Notes: generated by a model from the letters alone, not told the origin. Shown: positions 8,787 through 16,802, counted from the stretch's first letter. The stretch is DNA of 64,000 nucleotides from Pantoea sp050157905 (GCF_050157905.1 NZ_JBKIWZ010000001.1:2852001-2916000); one strand, 5' to 3'. Made by a program: numbers and translations.

Positions 8787-9407
8787 TTACTTGGAGTAAA
8801 GCTCGACGATCAGGTGTTCGTTAATGTCCGCAGACAGATCAGTACGTTCAGGAATACGCTTGAACACACCTTCCATCTTAGTCGCATCAACTTCCAGCCA
8901 GGTTGGCTTTTCACGCTGCTCAGCCAGCTCCAGAGCGGCCTTCACGCGAGATTGCTTTTTGGCTTTCTCACGGATGCTAACGACATCATTCGGAGATACC
9001 TGATAAGAAGCGATGTTAACAACGCGACCATTTACCAGAACAGACTTATGGCTGACCAGCTGACGTGCTTCTGCACGCGTGGCACCAAAGCCCATACGAT
9101 AAACAACGTTGTCCAGACGACCTTCCAGCAGAGCCAACAGGTTTTCACCGGTGTTGCCTTTCAGACGAGCTGCTTCTTTGTAATAGTTACGGAACTGACG
9201 CTCCAGCACGCCGTAGATACGACGAACTTTCTGCTTTTCACGTAACTGACCGCCGTAATCAGACAGACGCGGTTTACGCGCACCATGCTGACCAGGGGCT
9301 TGTTCAATCTTACACTTGGAATCGATCGCGCGAACGCCAGACTTAAGGAATAAGTCAGTGCCCTCACGACGGCTCAGCTTGAGCTTAGGACCCAAATATC
9401 TTGCCAT
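8787..9407 (-). CDS. rpsD: 30S ribosomal protein S4
   Basis: S4 starts assembly of the 16S 5' domain and helps unwind mRNA at the ribosome entrance. It is also the feedback repressor of the alpha operon, which it controls through the leader RNA upstream of rpsM. The start MARYLGPKLKLSRREGTDLF and the S4 RNA-binding domain around residues 95-155 (RLDNVVYRMGFGATRAEARQ) are intact. Its length of 206 residues equals E. coli. Confidence 0.99.
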   Translation of the reverse strand: MARYLGPKLKLSRREGTDLFLKSGVRAIDSKCKIEQAPGQHGARKPRLSDYGGQLREKQKVRRIYGVLERQFRNYYKEAARLKGNTGENLLALLEGRLDNVVYRMGFGATRAEARQLVSHKSVLVNGRVVNIASYQVSPNDVVSIREKAKKQSRVKAALELAEQREKPTWLEVDATKMEGVFKRIPERTDLSADINEHLIVELYSK

Positions 9408-9439
9408 TTTCTTTCTCCAACTATCCTAAAAAACGGGCG

Positions 9440-9829
9440 TTATACGCGACGTTTTTTCGGCGGACGACAACCGTTATGAGGGATAGGAGTCACATCAGTA
9501 ATATTAGTGATGCGGAAACCAGCGGCGTTCAGAGCACGAATAGTAGATTCGCGGCCTGGACCCGGACCCTTTACCATAACTTCCAGATTCTTAATTCCGT
9601 AATCTTTTACCGCTTCTGCACAGCGCTCTGCAGCGACCTGAGCAGCAAACGGAGTGGATTTACGTGAACCGCGGAAACCGGAACCACCGGCGGTTGCCCA
9701 ACCCAGTGCGTTACCCTGACGATCAGTAATAGTAACGATGGTGTTGTTAAAAGAAGCATGGACATGAGCCACGCCATCTGAGACTTGTTTTCTTACACGC
9801 TTGCGTGCACGAACTGGTGCCTTTGCCAT
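9440..9829 (-). CDS. rpsK: 30S ribosomal protein S11
   Basis: S11 sits on the 30S platform near the mRNA exit and E-site. Typical blocks are HVHASFNNTIVTITDRQGN, GGSGFRGSRKSTPFAAQ and the C-terminal DVTPIPHNGCRPPKKRRV. Its length of 129 residues equals E. coli. It follows rpsM by 16 bases in the alpha operon. Confidence 0.99.
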   Translation of the reverse strand: MAKAPVRARKRVRKQVSDGVAHVHASFNNTIVTITDRQGNALGWATAGGSGFRGSRKSTPFAAQVAAERCAEAVKDYGIKNLEVMVKGPGPGRESTIRALNAAGFRITNITDVTPIPHNGCRPPKKRRV

Positions 9830-9845
9830 TATTTACTCACCCCGA

Positions 9846-10202
9846 TTATTTCTTGATCGGTTTACGCGGACCCTTACGGGTACGTGCGTTGGTCTTGGTA
9901 CGCTGACCGCGAACCGGAAGACCACGACGATGGCGCAAACCACGGTAGCAACCAAGGTCCATAAGACGCTTGATGCTCAGGGTGATTTCACGGCGCAGAT
10001 CACCTTCAACAACGAATTTCGCAACTGCGTCACGCAGCTGATCAATTTGTTCTTCAGACAGCTCACTGATCTTAACATTTTCAGCAATACCCGTTGAAGC
10101 GCAGATGGCTTTAGAACGGGTTTTACCGATACCGAAGATCGAAGTTAATGCGATAACGGTATGTTTTTGATCAGGAATGTTAATGCCTGCTATACGGGCC
10201 AC
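9846..10202 (-). CDS. rpsM: 30S ribosomal protein S13
   Basis: S13 forms intersubunit bridges in the head of the 30S subunit and contacts P-site tRNA. It begins MARIAGINIPDQKHTVIALT and ends with the basic tail NARTRKGPRKPIKK, 118 residues as in E. coli. The start codon is GTG at 10202. In E. coli this weak start lies in the pseudoknot that S4 binds to shut down the alpha operon, and the leader here is closely similar. Confidence 0.99.
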   Translation of the reverse strand: MARIAGINIPDQKHTVIALTSIFGIGKTRSKAICASTGIAENVKISELSEEQIDQLRDAVAKFVVEGDLRREITLSIKRLMDLGCYRGLRHRRGLPVRGQRTKTNARTRKGPRKPIKK

Positions 10203-10300
10203 TATGCACTCCTATAATTAAACAAGCACGTCCCATGCTGAAAAGCCCGTTTTCAGGATACTCAAATGGAAACGCACTGACATACAAAAGATTGGCTGGC
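10203..10300 (-). promoter_or_regulatory. Alpha operon leader with the S4 repression target
   Basis: About 98 bases lie between the P-alpha -10 box and the rpsM GTG. The leader contains GAAAACGGGC next to GCTTTTCAGC, as in the E. coli leader whose nested pseudoknot is bound by S4. The pseudoknot pairing is carried over from E. coli and was not refolded here. Confidence 0.75.
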
Positions 10301-10301
10301 T

Positions 10302-10330
10302 AATCTAGCCAGCTCAACCCGACTTTGCAA
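10302..10330 (-). promoter_or_regulatory. Sigma-70 promoter of the alpha operon
   Basis: On the minus strand the -35 box TTGCAA (10325-10330) is followed after 17 bases by TAGATT (10302-10307). The spacing is optimal and the sequence closely matches the known E. coli P-alpha region upstream of rpsM. Confidence 0.88.
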
Positions 10331-10348
10331 GAAAAATATGTGACTAAA

Positions 10349-10465
10349 TCAGCCTTGGCGCTGTTTATGCTTTGGCTCGGCACTGCAGATCACACGTACG
10401 ACACCGTCGCGACGAATGATTTTGCAGTTACGACATAATCTCTTGACGGAAGCACGAACTTTCAT
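10349..10465 (-). CDS. rpmJ: 50S ribosomal protein L36
   Basis: A 38-codon frame reads MKVRASVKRLCRNCKIIRRD and then continues to EPKHKQRQG. The zinc-ribbon ligands of the C+ form of L36 are present: Cys11, Cys14, Cys27 and His33. L36 is the smallest large-subunit protein. It is the last gene of the spc operon, 32 bases after secY, and runs up to P-alpha. Confidence 0.97.
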   Translation of the reverse strand: MKVRASVKRLCRNCKIIRRDGVVRVICSAEPKHKQRQG

Positions 10466-10497
10466 TTTTACTCTCCGTAACTTCTCAACCAACTGAA

Positions 10498-11829
10498 TTA
10501 ACGGCCGTAGCCTTTCAGGTTAGCTTTCTTCAGTGCCGACTCATACTGACTTGACATCATCAGAGTCTGCACTTGAGCCATAAAGTCCATGATGACGACA
10601 ACTACGATAAGCAGTGAAGTACCGCCAAAGTAGAAGGGAACCTTCATCGCATCACGCATGAACTCCGGGATAAGGCAGATAAAAGTAATGTACAGCGCGC
10701 CGATTAAGGTCAAACGCGTCATCACTTTATCAATATACTTCGCCGTTTGCTCTCCCGGACGAATTCCCGGTACGAATGCACCAGACTTCTTCAGGTTATC
10801 TGCTGTTTCACGTGGGTTGAAAACCAACGCCGTATAGAAGAAACAGAAGAAGATGATTGCAGTCGCATAGAGTAGCACATAAAGCGGCTGTCCTGGCTGC
10901 AAATACAGCGAAATTGTTGTCAGCCAGTTCCAACCGGTACCGCCCCCAAACCACGATGCAATCGTTGCCGGGAACAGAATAATGCTGGAAGCAAAGATGG
11001 CTGGAATAACACCCGCCATGTTCACTTTCAACGGTAAATGTGTGCTCTGTGCAGCGTAAACGCGACGACCTTGCTGACGTTTTGCATAGTTCACCACAAT
11101 GCGGCGTTGACCACGTTCAACGAAGATAACAAAGAAAGTCACTGCGAATACGAGTACTGCAACCAACAGCAACAAGAGGAAGTGCAGGTCGCCTTGCCGC
11201 GCTTGCTCGATGGTATGGCCAATGGCCGGCGGAAGACCCGCAACAATACCCGCGAAGATAATGATCGAAATACCGTTACCGATACCCCGTTCAGTAATCT
11301 GTTCGCCCAGCCACATCAGGAACATGGTTCCTGAGACCAGACTCACAACAGCGGTAAAGTAGAAGGCAAAGCCTGGATTCATGACCAGACCTTGCATTCC
11401 TGGCATATTCGGCAAACCGGTAGCAATACCGATCGACTGGAATATGGCCAATACCAACGTACCGTATCGGGTGTACTGACTAATCTTACGACGGCCAGCC
11501 TCCCCTTCCTTCTTGATTTCCGCTAACGCTGGATGAACCACCGTTAATAGCTGGATAATAATCGATGCCGAAATATACGGCATGATACCCAGCGCGAAAA
11601 TAGAAGCACGGCTAAGAGCACCACCAGAGAACATGTTAAACATTTCAATGATGGTGCCACGCTGTTGCTCAAGCAGTTTGGCAAGTACAGTGGCATCAAT
11701 ACCAGGGATTGGAATAAAAGAGCCAATACGGAAGACAATGAGTGCGCCGATAACAAACAGTAGTCTGCGTTTCAGCTCACCAAAGCCGCCTTTGGCGCTT
11801 TGAAAATCTAATCCCGGTTGTTTAGCCAT
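10498..11829 (-). CDS. secY: Preprotein translocase subunit SecY
   Basis: SecY is the channel of the SecYEG translocon in the inner membrane, exporting unfolded preproteins and inserting membrane proteins. The 443-residue protein has ten hydrophobic segments, the plug-region sequence FSGGALSRASIFALGIMPYI and the cytoplasmic loop with NPRETADNLKKSGAFVPG. It lies between rplO (7-base gap) and rpmJ in the spc operon, as in E. coli, tying secretion capacity to ribosome synthesis. Confidence 0.99.
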   Translation of the reverse strand: MAKQPGLDFQSAKGGFGELKRRLLFVIGALIVFRIGSFIPIPGIDATVLAKLLEQQRGTIIEMFNMFSGGALSRASIFALGIMPYISASIIIQLLTVVHPALAEIKKEGEAGRRKISQYTRYGTLVLAIFQSIGIATGLPNMPGMQGLVMNPGFAFYFTAVVSLVSGTMFLMWLGEQITERGIGNGISIIIFAGIVAGLPPAIGHTIEQARQGDLHFLLLLLVAVLVFAVTFFVIFVERGQRRIVVNYAKRQQGRRVYAAQSTHLPLKVNMAGVIPAIFASSIILFPATIASWFGGGTGWNWLTTISLYLQPGQPLYVLLYATAIIFFCFFYTALVFNPRETADNLKKSGAFVPGIRPGEQTAKYIDKVMTRLTLIGALYITFICLIPEFMRDAMKVPFYFGGTSLLIVVVVIMDFMAQVQTLMMSSQYESALKKANLKGYGR

Positions 11830-11836
11830 CTGCTAC

Positions 11837-12271
11837 TTATTCCTCGATTTTACCGCCAGCAGCTTCGATTGCAGCACGAGCACCTTTGGTGACACGCAGA
11901 CCGCGAACCGTTACCGGTGTAGAAACTTCGCCAGACAGAATTACTTTAACGAATTCAATCTGAACACCGACAATGTTGGCTGCTTTCAGCGCGTTCAGGT
12001 CGACGATACCGCCTTCAACTTTCGCCAGATCAGACAGACGAATCTCTGTGGTGATCATTGCTTTGCGAGAGGTGAAACCGAACTTCGGCAGACGACGGTA
12101 CAGAGGCATCTGACCACCTTCGAAACCGCGACGTACGCCACCGCCAGAACGAGAGTTCTGACCTTTGTGACCACGACCACCGGTTTTTCCGAGGCCAGAA
12201 CCGATACCACGACCCAGACGCTTGGTAGCGTGCTTAGACCCTTCGGCCGGAGACAGAGTATTTAAACGCAT
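11837..12271 (-). CDS. rplO: 50S ribosomal protein L15
   Basis: L15 is a late-assembling 23S-binding protein with a long Gly/Arg-rich N-terminal extension. It begins MRLNTLSPAEGSKHATKRLG followed by the RGIGSGLGKTGGRGHKGQ stretch. Its length of 144 residues equals E. coli. It starts 3 bases after the rpmD stop in the spc operon. Confidence 0.99.
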   Translation of the reverse strand: MRLNTLSPAEGSKHATKRLGRGIGSGLGKTGGRGHKGQNSRSGGGVRRGFEGGQMPLYRRLPKFGFTSRKAMITTEIRLSDLAKVEGGIVDLNALKAANIVGVQIEFVKVILSGEVSTPVTVRGLRVTKGARAAIEAAGGKIEE

Positions 12272-12274
12272 CTC

Positions 12275-12454
12275 TTACTCCTCCACTTTAACCATATAGG
12301 AAACCGCGTTAACCATACCGCGTACTGCAGGCGTGTCTTCACGCTCAACGGTGTGGCCAATACGACGCAGACCCAGGCCAACCAGAGTGGCTTTATGCTT
12401 AGGCAAGCGGCCGATTGAGCTACGGGTTTGAGTGATTTTAATAGTCTTAGCCAT
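12275..12454 (-). CDS. rpmD: 50S ribosomal protein L30
   Basis: This 59-residue frame begins MAKTIKITQTRSSIGRLPKH and ends NAVSYMVKVEE, matching E. coli L30, a small 23S-binding protein. It sits 5 bases after rpsE and 3 before rplO in the spc operon. Confidence 0.98.
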   Translation of the reverse strand: MAKTIKITQTRSSIGRLPKHKATLVGLGLRRIGHTVEREDTPAVRGMVNAVSYMVKVEE

Positions 12455-12459
12455 CGTGA

Positions 12460-12960
12460 TTACCCCAGAATTTCTTCAACGGATTTACCACGCTTAGCAG
12501 CGACCATTTCCGGAGATTTCATATTGCCCAGGCCGTCGATAGTTGCACGAACCACGTTAATCGGGTTGGTGGAACCATAGGCTTTTGCCAGAACGTTATG
12601 AACTCCAGCGACTTCCAGAACGGCGCGCATTGCACCACCGGCGATGATACCGGTACCTTCTGAAGCCGGCTGCATGAACACGCGGGAACCCGTGTGCGCA
12701 CCTTTAACAGGGTGCTGCAGGGTGCCGTTGGTCAGCGCGACGTTAACCATGTTGCGACGGGCTTTCTCCATCGCTTTCTGGATCGCTGCTGGAACTTCAC
12801 GCGCTTTACCGTAACCAAAACCTACGCGACCATTACCATCGCCTACCACAGTCAGTGCTGTGAAGGAGAAGATACGACCACCTTTAACAGTTTTAGAAAC
12901 ACGGTTTACCGCGATCAGTTTTTCCTGCAGTTCGCCAGCTTGTTTCTCGATGTGTGCCAT
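12460..12960 (-). CDS. rpsE: 30S ribosomal protein S5
   Basis: S5 takes part in mRNA helicase action and decoding accuracy, and spectinomycin-resistance changes map to its N-terminal loop. The start MAHIEKQAGELQEKLIAVNR, the loop region VSKTVKGGRIFSFTALTVVG and the C-terminal NPINVVRATIDGLGNMKSPE are intact. Lys and Gly in the VKGGR loop match the spectinomycin-sensitive form. 166 residues. Confidence 0.99.
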   Translation of the reverse strand: MAHIEKQAGELQEKLIAVNRVSKTVKGGRIFSFTALTVVGDGNGRVGFGYGKAREVPAAIQKAMEKARRNMVNVALTNGTLQHPVKGAHTGSRVFMQPASEGTGIIAGGAMRAVLEVAGVHNVLAKAYGSTNPINVVRATIDGLGNMKSPEMVAAKRGKSVEEILG

Positions 12961-12974
12961 CTTAGACCTCTACC

Positions 12975-13328
12975 TTAGAACTGAAGGCCAGCTTCACGGG
13001 CAGCATCTGCCAGTGCCTGGACGCGACCATGATATTGGAAACCGGAACGGTCGAAAGAAACACCAGTGATGCCTTTTTCGATTGCGCGTTCTGCGATAGC
13101 TTTACCTACTGCAGCTGCGGCTTCTTTATTACCGGTATACTTCAGTTGTTCAGTGATAGCTTTTTCTACAGTAGAAGCAGCGACCAGAACTTCGGAACCG
13201 TTCGGGGCGATTACCTGTGCGTAAATATGACGCGGGGTACGATGTACCACCAGGCGAGTAGCACCCAGCTCTTTGAGCTTGCGACGTGCACGGGTCGCAC
13301 GACGGATACGAGCAGATTTCTTATCCAT
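12975..13328 (-). CDS. rplR: 50S ribosomal protein L18
   Basis: L18 carries 5S rRNA to the 50S subunit together with L5, whose gene lies upstream in the same operon. It begins MDKKSARIRRATRARRKLKE and ends GRVQALADAAREAGLQF. Its length of 117 residues equals E. coli. It is spaced 9 bases after rplF and 14 before rpsE. Confidence 0.99.
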   Translation of the reverse strand: MDKKSARIRRATRARRKLKELGATRLVVHRTPRHIYAQVIAPNGSEVLVAASTVEKAITEQLKYTGNKEAAAAVGKAIAERAIEKGITGVSFDRSGFQYHGRVQALADAAREAGLQF

Positions 13329-13337
13329 AGTGTTACC

Positions 13338-13871
13338 TTACTTCTTCTTAGCCTCTTTGGTACGCACGACTTCGTCGGCGTAACGGACACCCTTGCCTTT
13401 GTAAGGCTCAGGACGACGGTAGGCGCGCAGGTCCGCTGCAACCTGACCAATCAGCTGCTTATCAGCGCCTTTCAGCACGATTTCAGTCTGAGTTGGACAC
13501 TCTGCAGTGATACCCGCGGGCAGCTGGTGATCGACTGGATGAGAAAAGCCCAGAGACAGGTTGATCATGTTGCCTTTGATGGCCGCACGATAACCTACAC
13601 CAACCAGCTGCAGCTTCTTAGTGAAGCCTTCGGTAACACCGATAACCATTGCGTTCAGCAGCGCGCGAGAAGTACCCGCCTGCGCCCAGCCGTCAACGAA
13701 GCCTTCGCGCGGAGCGAAAGTCAGAGCGTTGTCAGCATGCTTAACTTCAACAGCATCATTGATAGTACGAGTCAGCTCGCCGTTTTTACCTTTAATCGAA
13801 ATTACCTGACCGTCGAGTTTTACCTCTACGCCGGCAGGAACAACGACAGGTGCTTTAGCAACACGAGACAT
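13338..13871 (-). CDS. rplF: 50S ribosomal protein L6
   Basis: L6 lies near the sarcin-ricin loop and the factor-binding site of the 50S subunit. It begins MSRVAKAPVVVPAGVEVKLD and has the C-terminal L6 signature block PEPYKGKGVRYADE. 177 residues, full length. spc operon, 13 bases after rpsH. Confidence 0.99.
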   Translation of the reverse strand: MSRVAKAPVVVPAGVEVKLDGQVISIKGKNGELTRTINDAVEVKHADNALTFAPREGFVDGWAQAGTSRALLNAMVIGVTEGFTKKLQLVGVGYRAAIKGNMINLSLGFSHPVDHQLPAGITAECPTQTEIVLKGADKQLIGQVAADLRAYRRPEPYKGKGVRYADEVVRTKEAKKK

Positions 13872-13884
13872 ATGTATCCTCCGA

Positions 13885-14277
13885 TTACGCTACGTAGCAG
13901 ATAATTTCGCCACCAAGACCAGCCTGGCGCGCTGCACGATCAGTCATGACACCTTTGGATGTAGAAACTACAGCGATGCCCATACCAGCCATTACCTTTG
14001 GCAGCTCATCTTTTTTCTTATAGATGCGCAGGCCAGGACGGCTTACTCGCTGAATGCTTTCTACAACAGCTTTACCCTGGAAATACTTAAGAGTCAGTTC
14101 CAGTTCCAGCTTGATGTCGCCTTCGATTTTGAAATCTTCAATATATCCTTCTTCCTTCAGAACGTTGGCAATTGCCAATTTCAGCTTGGAGGAAGGCATG
14201 GTGACCGCAACTTTGTTCGCGGCCTGACCGTTACGGATACGGGTCAGCATATCCGCGATCGGATCTTGCATGCTCAT
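13885..14277 (-). CDS. rpsH: 30S ribosomal protein S8
   Basis: S8 binds the central domain of 16S rRNA and also represses the spc operon by binding the mRNA at the rplX-rplE junction, a site preserved here. It begins MSMQDPIADMLTRIRNGQAA and ends in the STSKGVMTDRAARQAGLGGE block. Its length of 130 residues equals E. coli. Confidence 0.99.
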   Translation of the reverse strand: MSMQDPIADMLTRIRNGQAANKVAVTMPSSKLKLAIANVLKEEGYIEDFKIEGDIKLELELTLKYFQGKAVVESIQRVSRPGLRIYKKKDELPKVMAGMGIAVVSTSKGVMTDRAARQAGLGGEIICYVA

Positions 14278-14309
14278 CTGTGTTACTCCCGTGATTCAAT
14301 TGGTGACAA

Positions 14310-14615
14310 TTACCAGCTAGCCTTTTTCAGACCCGGGATTTCACCGCGCATGGCGGCTTCACGGACCTTGATACGGCTCAACCCAAACTTCCGCAGGAAA
14401 CCGTGCGGACGACCTGTTTGACGGCAGCGGTTACGCTGACGTGAAGGGCTGGAATCACGTGGCAGACTCTGCAGCTTCAGAACGGCATTCCAACGATCTT
14501 CGTCAGAAGCGTTCACATCAGAAATGATCGCTTTCAGTTCAGCGCGCTTGGCGAAGAACTTGTCTGCTAATTTCACACGCTTAACTTCGCGTGCTTTCAT
14601 AGATTGCTTAGCCAT
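14310..14615 (-). CDS. rpsN: 30S ribosomal protein S14 (zinc-independent form)
   Basis: S14 is a head protein of the 30S subunit. The 101-residue length and the absence of CxxC pairs mark the long, zinc-free form. It begins MAKQSMKAREVKRVKLADKF and ends REAAMRGEIPGLKKASW. It lies in the spc operon between rplE and rpsH. Confidence 0.99.
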   Translation of the reverse strand: MAKQSMKAREVKRVKLADKFFAKRAELKAIISDVNASDEDRWNAVLKLQSLPRDSSPSRQRNRCRQTGRPHGFLRKFGLSRIKVREAAMRGEIPGLKKASW

Positions 14616-14629
14616 TAAGTAACCCTACC

Positions 14630-15169
14630 TTACTTACGGAACGGGAAGTCAAAGGCAGCCAGCAGTGCACGGCCTTCATCATCAGATTTCGCAGTAGTGG
14701 TAATGGTAATATCCAAACCACGAACGCGATCGACTTTGTCGTAGTCGATTTCTGGGAAGATGATCTGTTCACGCACACCCATGCTGTAGTTGCCACGGCC
14801 GTCGAATGACTTAGCGGACAAGCCACGGAAGTCACGGATACGTGGAACAGCAATGGTGACCAGACGCTCAAAGAACTCCCACATGCGCTCGCCACGCAGA
14901 GTTACTTTACAGCCGATCGGATAGCCCTGACGGATTTTGAAGCCTGCAACTGATTTGCGTGCTTTGGTGACCAGCGGTTTTTGACCGGAGATTGCTGCCA
15001 GGTCAGCTGCTGCGTTATCCAGCAGTTTCTTGTCAGCGATCGCTTCACCAACACCCATGTTCAGGGTGATCTTCTCGACCCGAGGGACTTGCATGACAGA
15101 ATTGTAGCCAAACTCTGTCATGAGTTTCTGGACTACTTCGTCTTTGTAGTAATCATGCAGTTTCGCCAT
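14630..15169 (-). CDS. rplE: 50S ribosomal protein L5
   Basis: L5 binds 5S rRNA and contacts P-site tRNA and the S13 bridge. It begins MAKLHDYYKDEVVQKLMTEF and has the VEKITLNMGVGEA signature. Its length of 179 residues equals E. coli. The start codon lies inside the RNA structure bound by S8, so its translation is the point of feedback for downstream spc genes. Confidence 0.99.
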   Translation of the reverse strand: MAKLHDYYKDEVVQKLMTEFGYNSVMQVPRVEKITLNMGVGEAIADKKLLDNAAADLAAISGQKPLVTKARKSVAGFKIRQGYPIGCKVTLRGERMWEFFERLVTIAVPRIRDFRGLSAKSFDGRGNYSMGVREQIIFPEIDYDKVDRVRGLDITITTTAKSDDEGRALLAAFDFPFRK

Positions 15170-15188
15170 CGTACTACTCCAAATTACT
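15148..15188 (-). promoter_or_regulatory. S8 repressor-binding RNA at the rplE start
   Basis: On the minus strand AGTAAT (15183-15188) upstream of the rplE ATG can pair with ATTACT (15148-15153) inside rplE, placing the ribosome site GGAG and the ATG in the structure. The sequence closely resembles the known E. coli S8 target that mimics the 16S site. Binding itself is inferred. Confidence 0.72.
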
Positions 15189-15498
15189 TGATAGTTTCGC
15201 TATTAGACTTAAAGAAACGGACTTTTTTACCGTCTTCAAATCTAAAGCCTACACGGTCAGCCTTACCAGTTGCCGCGTTGAACAGTGCAACGTTAGAAAC
15301 CTGAATAGCAGCTTCTTTTTCAACGATGCCACCTGGCTGGTTCAGAGCCGGGACCGGCTTCTGATGTTTTTTCACCAGGTTGATACCTTCAACGATGACC
15401 TTACCAGAAGACAGGACATTCTTAACTTTACCGCGCTTACCTTTATCTTTACCGGTCAACACGATAACTTCGTCGTTACGACGGATTTTAGCTGCCAT
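15184..15498 (-). CDS. rplX: 50S ribosomal protein L24
   Basis: L24 is one of the two assembly-initiator proteins of the 50S subunit. The KOW motif near the N-terminus (NDEVIVLTGKDKGKRGKVKN) and the NLVKKHQKPVP block are intact. Its length of 104 residues equals E. coli. Second gene of the spc operon, 10 bases after rplN. Confidence 0.99.
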   Translation of the reverse strand: MAAKIRRNDEVIVLTGKDKGKRGKVKNVLSSGKVIVEGINLVKKHQKPVPALNQPGGIVEKEAAIQVSNVALFNAATGKADRVGFRFEDGKKVRFFKSNSETIK

Positions 15499-15508
15499 TG
15501 TTCGCTCC

Positions 15509-15880
15509 TTAGAGTACTTCTGGTGCCAGAGAGATAATTTTCATGAACTTTTCAGTACGAAGTTCACGAGTTACCGGCCCAAAAATACGCGTACCGATAG
15601 GCTGCTCACTGTTATTGTTCAGAATAACGCATGCATTACCATCGAAGCGAATGACAGAACCGTCCGGGCGACGAACACCCTTCCTGGTGCGCACCACTAC
15701 CGCCTTCAGGACATCACCTTTTTTCACTTTACCACGCGGAATTGCTTCCTTGATGGTAACTTTGATGATGTCACCGACGCCTGCGTAGCGACGGTGCGAG
15801 CCACCCAGAACCTTGATACACATTACGCGACGTGCACCGGAGTTGTCGGCGACGTTCAGCATAGTCTGTTCTTGGATCAT
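15509..15880 (-). CDS. rplN: 50S ribosomal protein L14
   Basis: L14 forms an intersubunit bridge and is the docking site of the silencing factor RsfS. It begins MIQEQTMLNVADNSGARRVM and ends KFMKIISLAPEVL. Its length of 123 residues equals E. coli. It is the first gene of the spc operon, about 80 bases downstream of the conserved P-spc -10 box. Confidence 0.99.
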   Translation of the reverse strand: MIQEQTMLNVADNSGARRVMCIKVLGGSHRRYAGVGDIIKVTIKEAIPRGKVKKGDVLKAVVVRTRKGVRRPDGSVIRFDGNACVILNNNSEQPIGTRIFGPVTRELRTEKFMKIISLAPEVL

Positions 15881-15961
15881 TTTAGTGCTCCGCTAATGTC
15901 AACTACTACTTCGGGACCTAAACCTCAGGTCGTTAGAAAGCCCCATAATTGAGGGCGCGGC

Positions 15962-15990
15962 ATTGTAACACCGGTTCTCACAGATGGGTA
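15962..15990 (-). promoter_or_regulatory. spc operon promoter
   Basis: The minus strand around here reads GAACCGGTGTTACAATGCCG, closely matching the E. coli P-spc region. The -10 box is TACAAT (15962-15967), and the -35 region is weak, as I recall it to be in E. coli. Transcription would start near 15955, before rplN. Confidence 0.75.
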
Positions 15991-16019
15991 GAAAAAATAA
16001 ACGGCTCTCAATCGAGCCG
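15991..16019 (-). terminator. Terminator upstream of P-spc
   Basis: CGGCTC (16002-16007) pairs with GAGCCG (16014-16019); on the minus strand the stem is followed by TTTATTTTTT. In E. coli an equivalent hairpin directly upstream of P-spc ends the S10 operon. Here it has stayed with the spc promoter while extra DNA now separates both from rpsQ. Confidence 0.8.
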
Positions 16020-16048
16020 CTGATTTTCCCTGATGACAGGGAGGGCGT

Positions 16049-16077
16049 ATTCTAGGGAATAGTGCGAACAGTAGCAA
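16049..16077 (-). promoter_or_regulatory. Candidate additional promoter upstream of the spc terminator
   Basis: On the minus strand TTGCTA (16072-16077) and TAGAAT (16049-16054) are separated by exactly 17 bases. A transcript from here would meet the terminator at 15991-16019 after roughly 50 bases. It would either be a short RNA or feed the spc operon by readthrough. This is sequence-only evidence. Confidence 0.4.
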
Positions 16078-16082
16078 ATGTA

Positions 16083-16747
16083 ATCTGCCTTATTTTTCGT
16101 CGATCTCTGAATAAAGTACATTACTGGCGGCACCCGCCTCTTTTTCAGGCAGTTCGTTGTGCTGCTGCATCGTCACTGATCGGGCAATTACTGGCCTTTA
16201 CCTGCCTGATGTCTGACTTATCCGTCAATCATGCTGTAATGAGCTGTTAAGAATGCACCCGTCTGCCCTGCCCCGTTCCCGATGTCCCTCTCGCAGCAGG
16301 CCAACACGGATGCGTATGTATAACAGCGTCCTCTAATCGGGCATTTCGCATCATCGGCCAGTGAGGCTTGTTGCGGTTTCCTGAAGCGTTGACGCCTTTC
16401 TGCCCTGTTCCGCGCAACCTTCTGTCGCCATTTCCCTGCCTTCGCCGTCATAGCAGATGTATTCGCTCTTTGCATGAGTAGCGCAGCGAGGAAACTGCAT
16501 TGTTACACCGTGCAGAACAGGTGAATGTGGCCATACTGCCGTATTGTTAACAGCGGAGGGTCTGCTAAGTACCGTGAATTCACCAACCTGCGATCAACAC
16601 ACCCAGTAACCGGTCGCCCGCTTTAATGGAAGAGGTTTCCATAGCCATGTCACCGCATCGCTTTCACAGACGGACCAGCTGAAATATTCAGATTCGGATA
16701 AGCGTGGCGAGGCCGCATAAAACAGAATGCAGCCCTGCCTGAATGCT
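16083..16747. other. Extra DNA between the S10 and spc operons, no convincing gene
   Basis: In E. coli rpsQ and rplN are separated by under 200 bases, all promoter and terminator; here the gap is 922 bases. The longest frame is an 85-codon minus-strand frame at 16218-16475. It starts with ATG but has no ribosome site, and its Arg-rich N-terminus is followed by a Cys-rich centre (CPIRGRCYTYASVLACC). Short inverted repeats occur near 16625 and 16679. I cannot identify the segment. It could be a degraded insertion or a dispersed intergenic repeat. Confidence 0.5.
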
Positions 16748-16751
16748 GACC

Positions 16752-16782
16752 AAAAAAAACCCCCTGCCGAAGCAGGGGGTTT
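16752..16782 (-). terminator. Strong terminator of the S10 operon
   Basis: AAACCCCCTGC (16757-16767) and its full complement (16772-16782) form an 11-bp stem with a four-base loop. On the minus strand it is followed by a run of T. It lies about 20 bases after the rpsQ stop, so S10 transcripts end here before the extra DNA. Confidence 0.93.
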
Positions 16783-16802
16783 CTCAGAAAAAACAGTTCC
16801 TG

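Noticed and set aside
13029..13904. 291-codon plus-strand frame opposite rplR and rplF
   Set aside because: It is antisense to two intact ribosomal protein genes and crosses their boundary with no similarity of its own.
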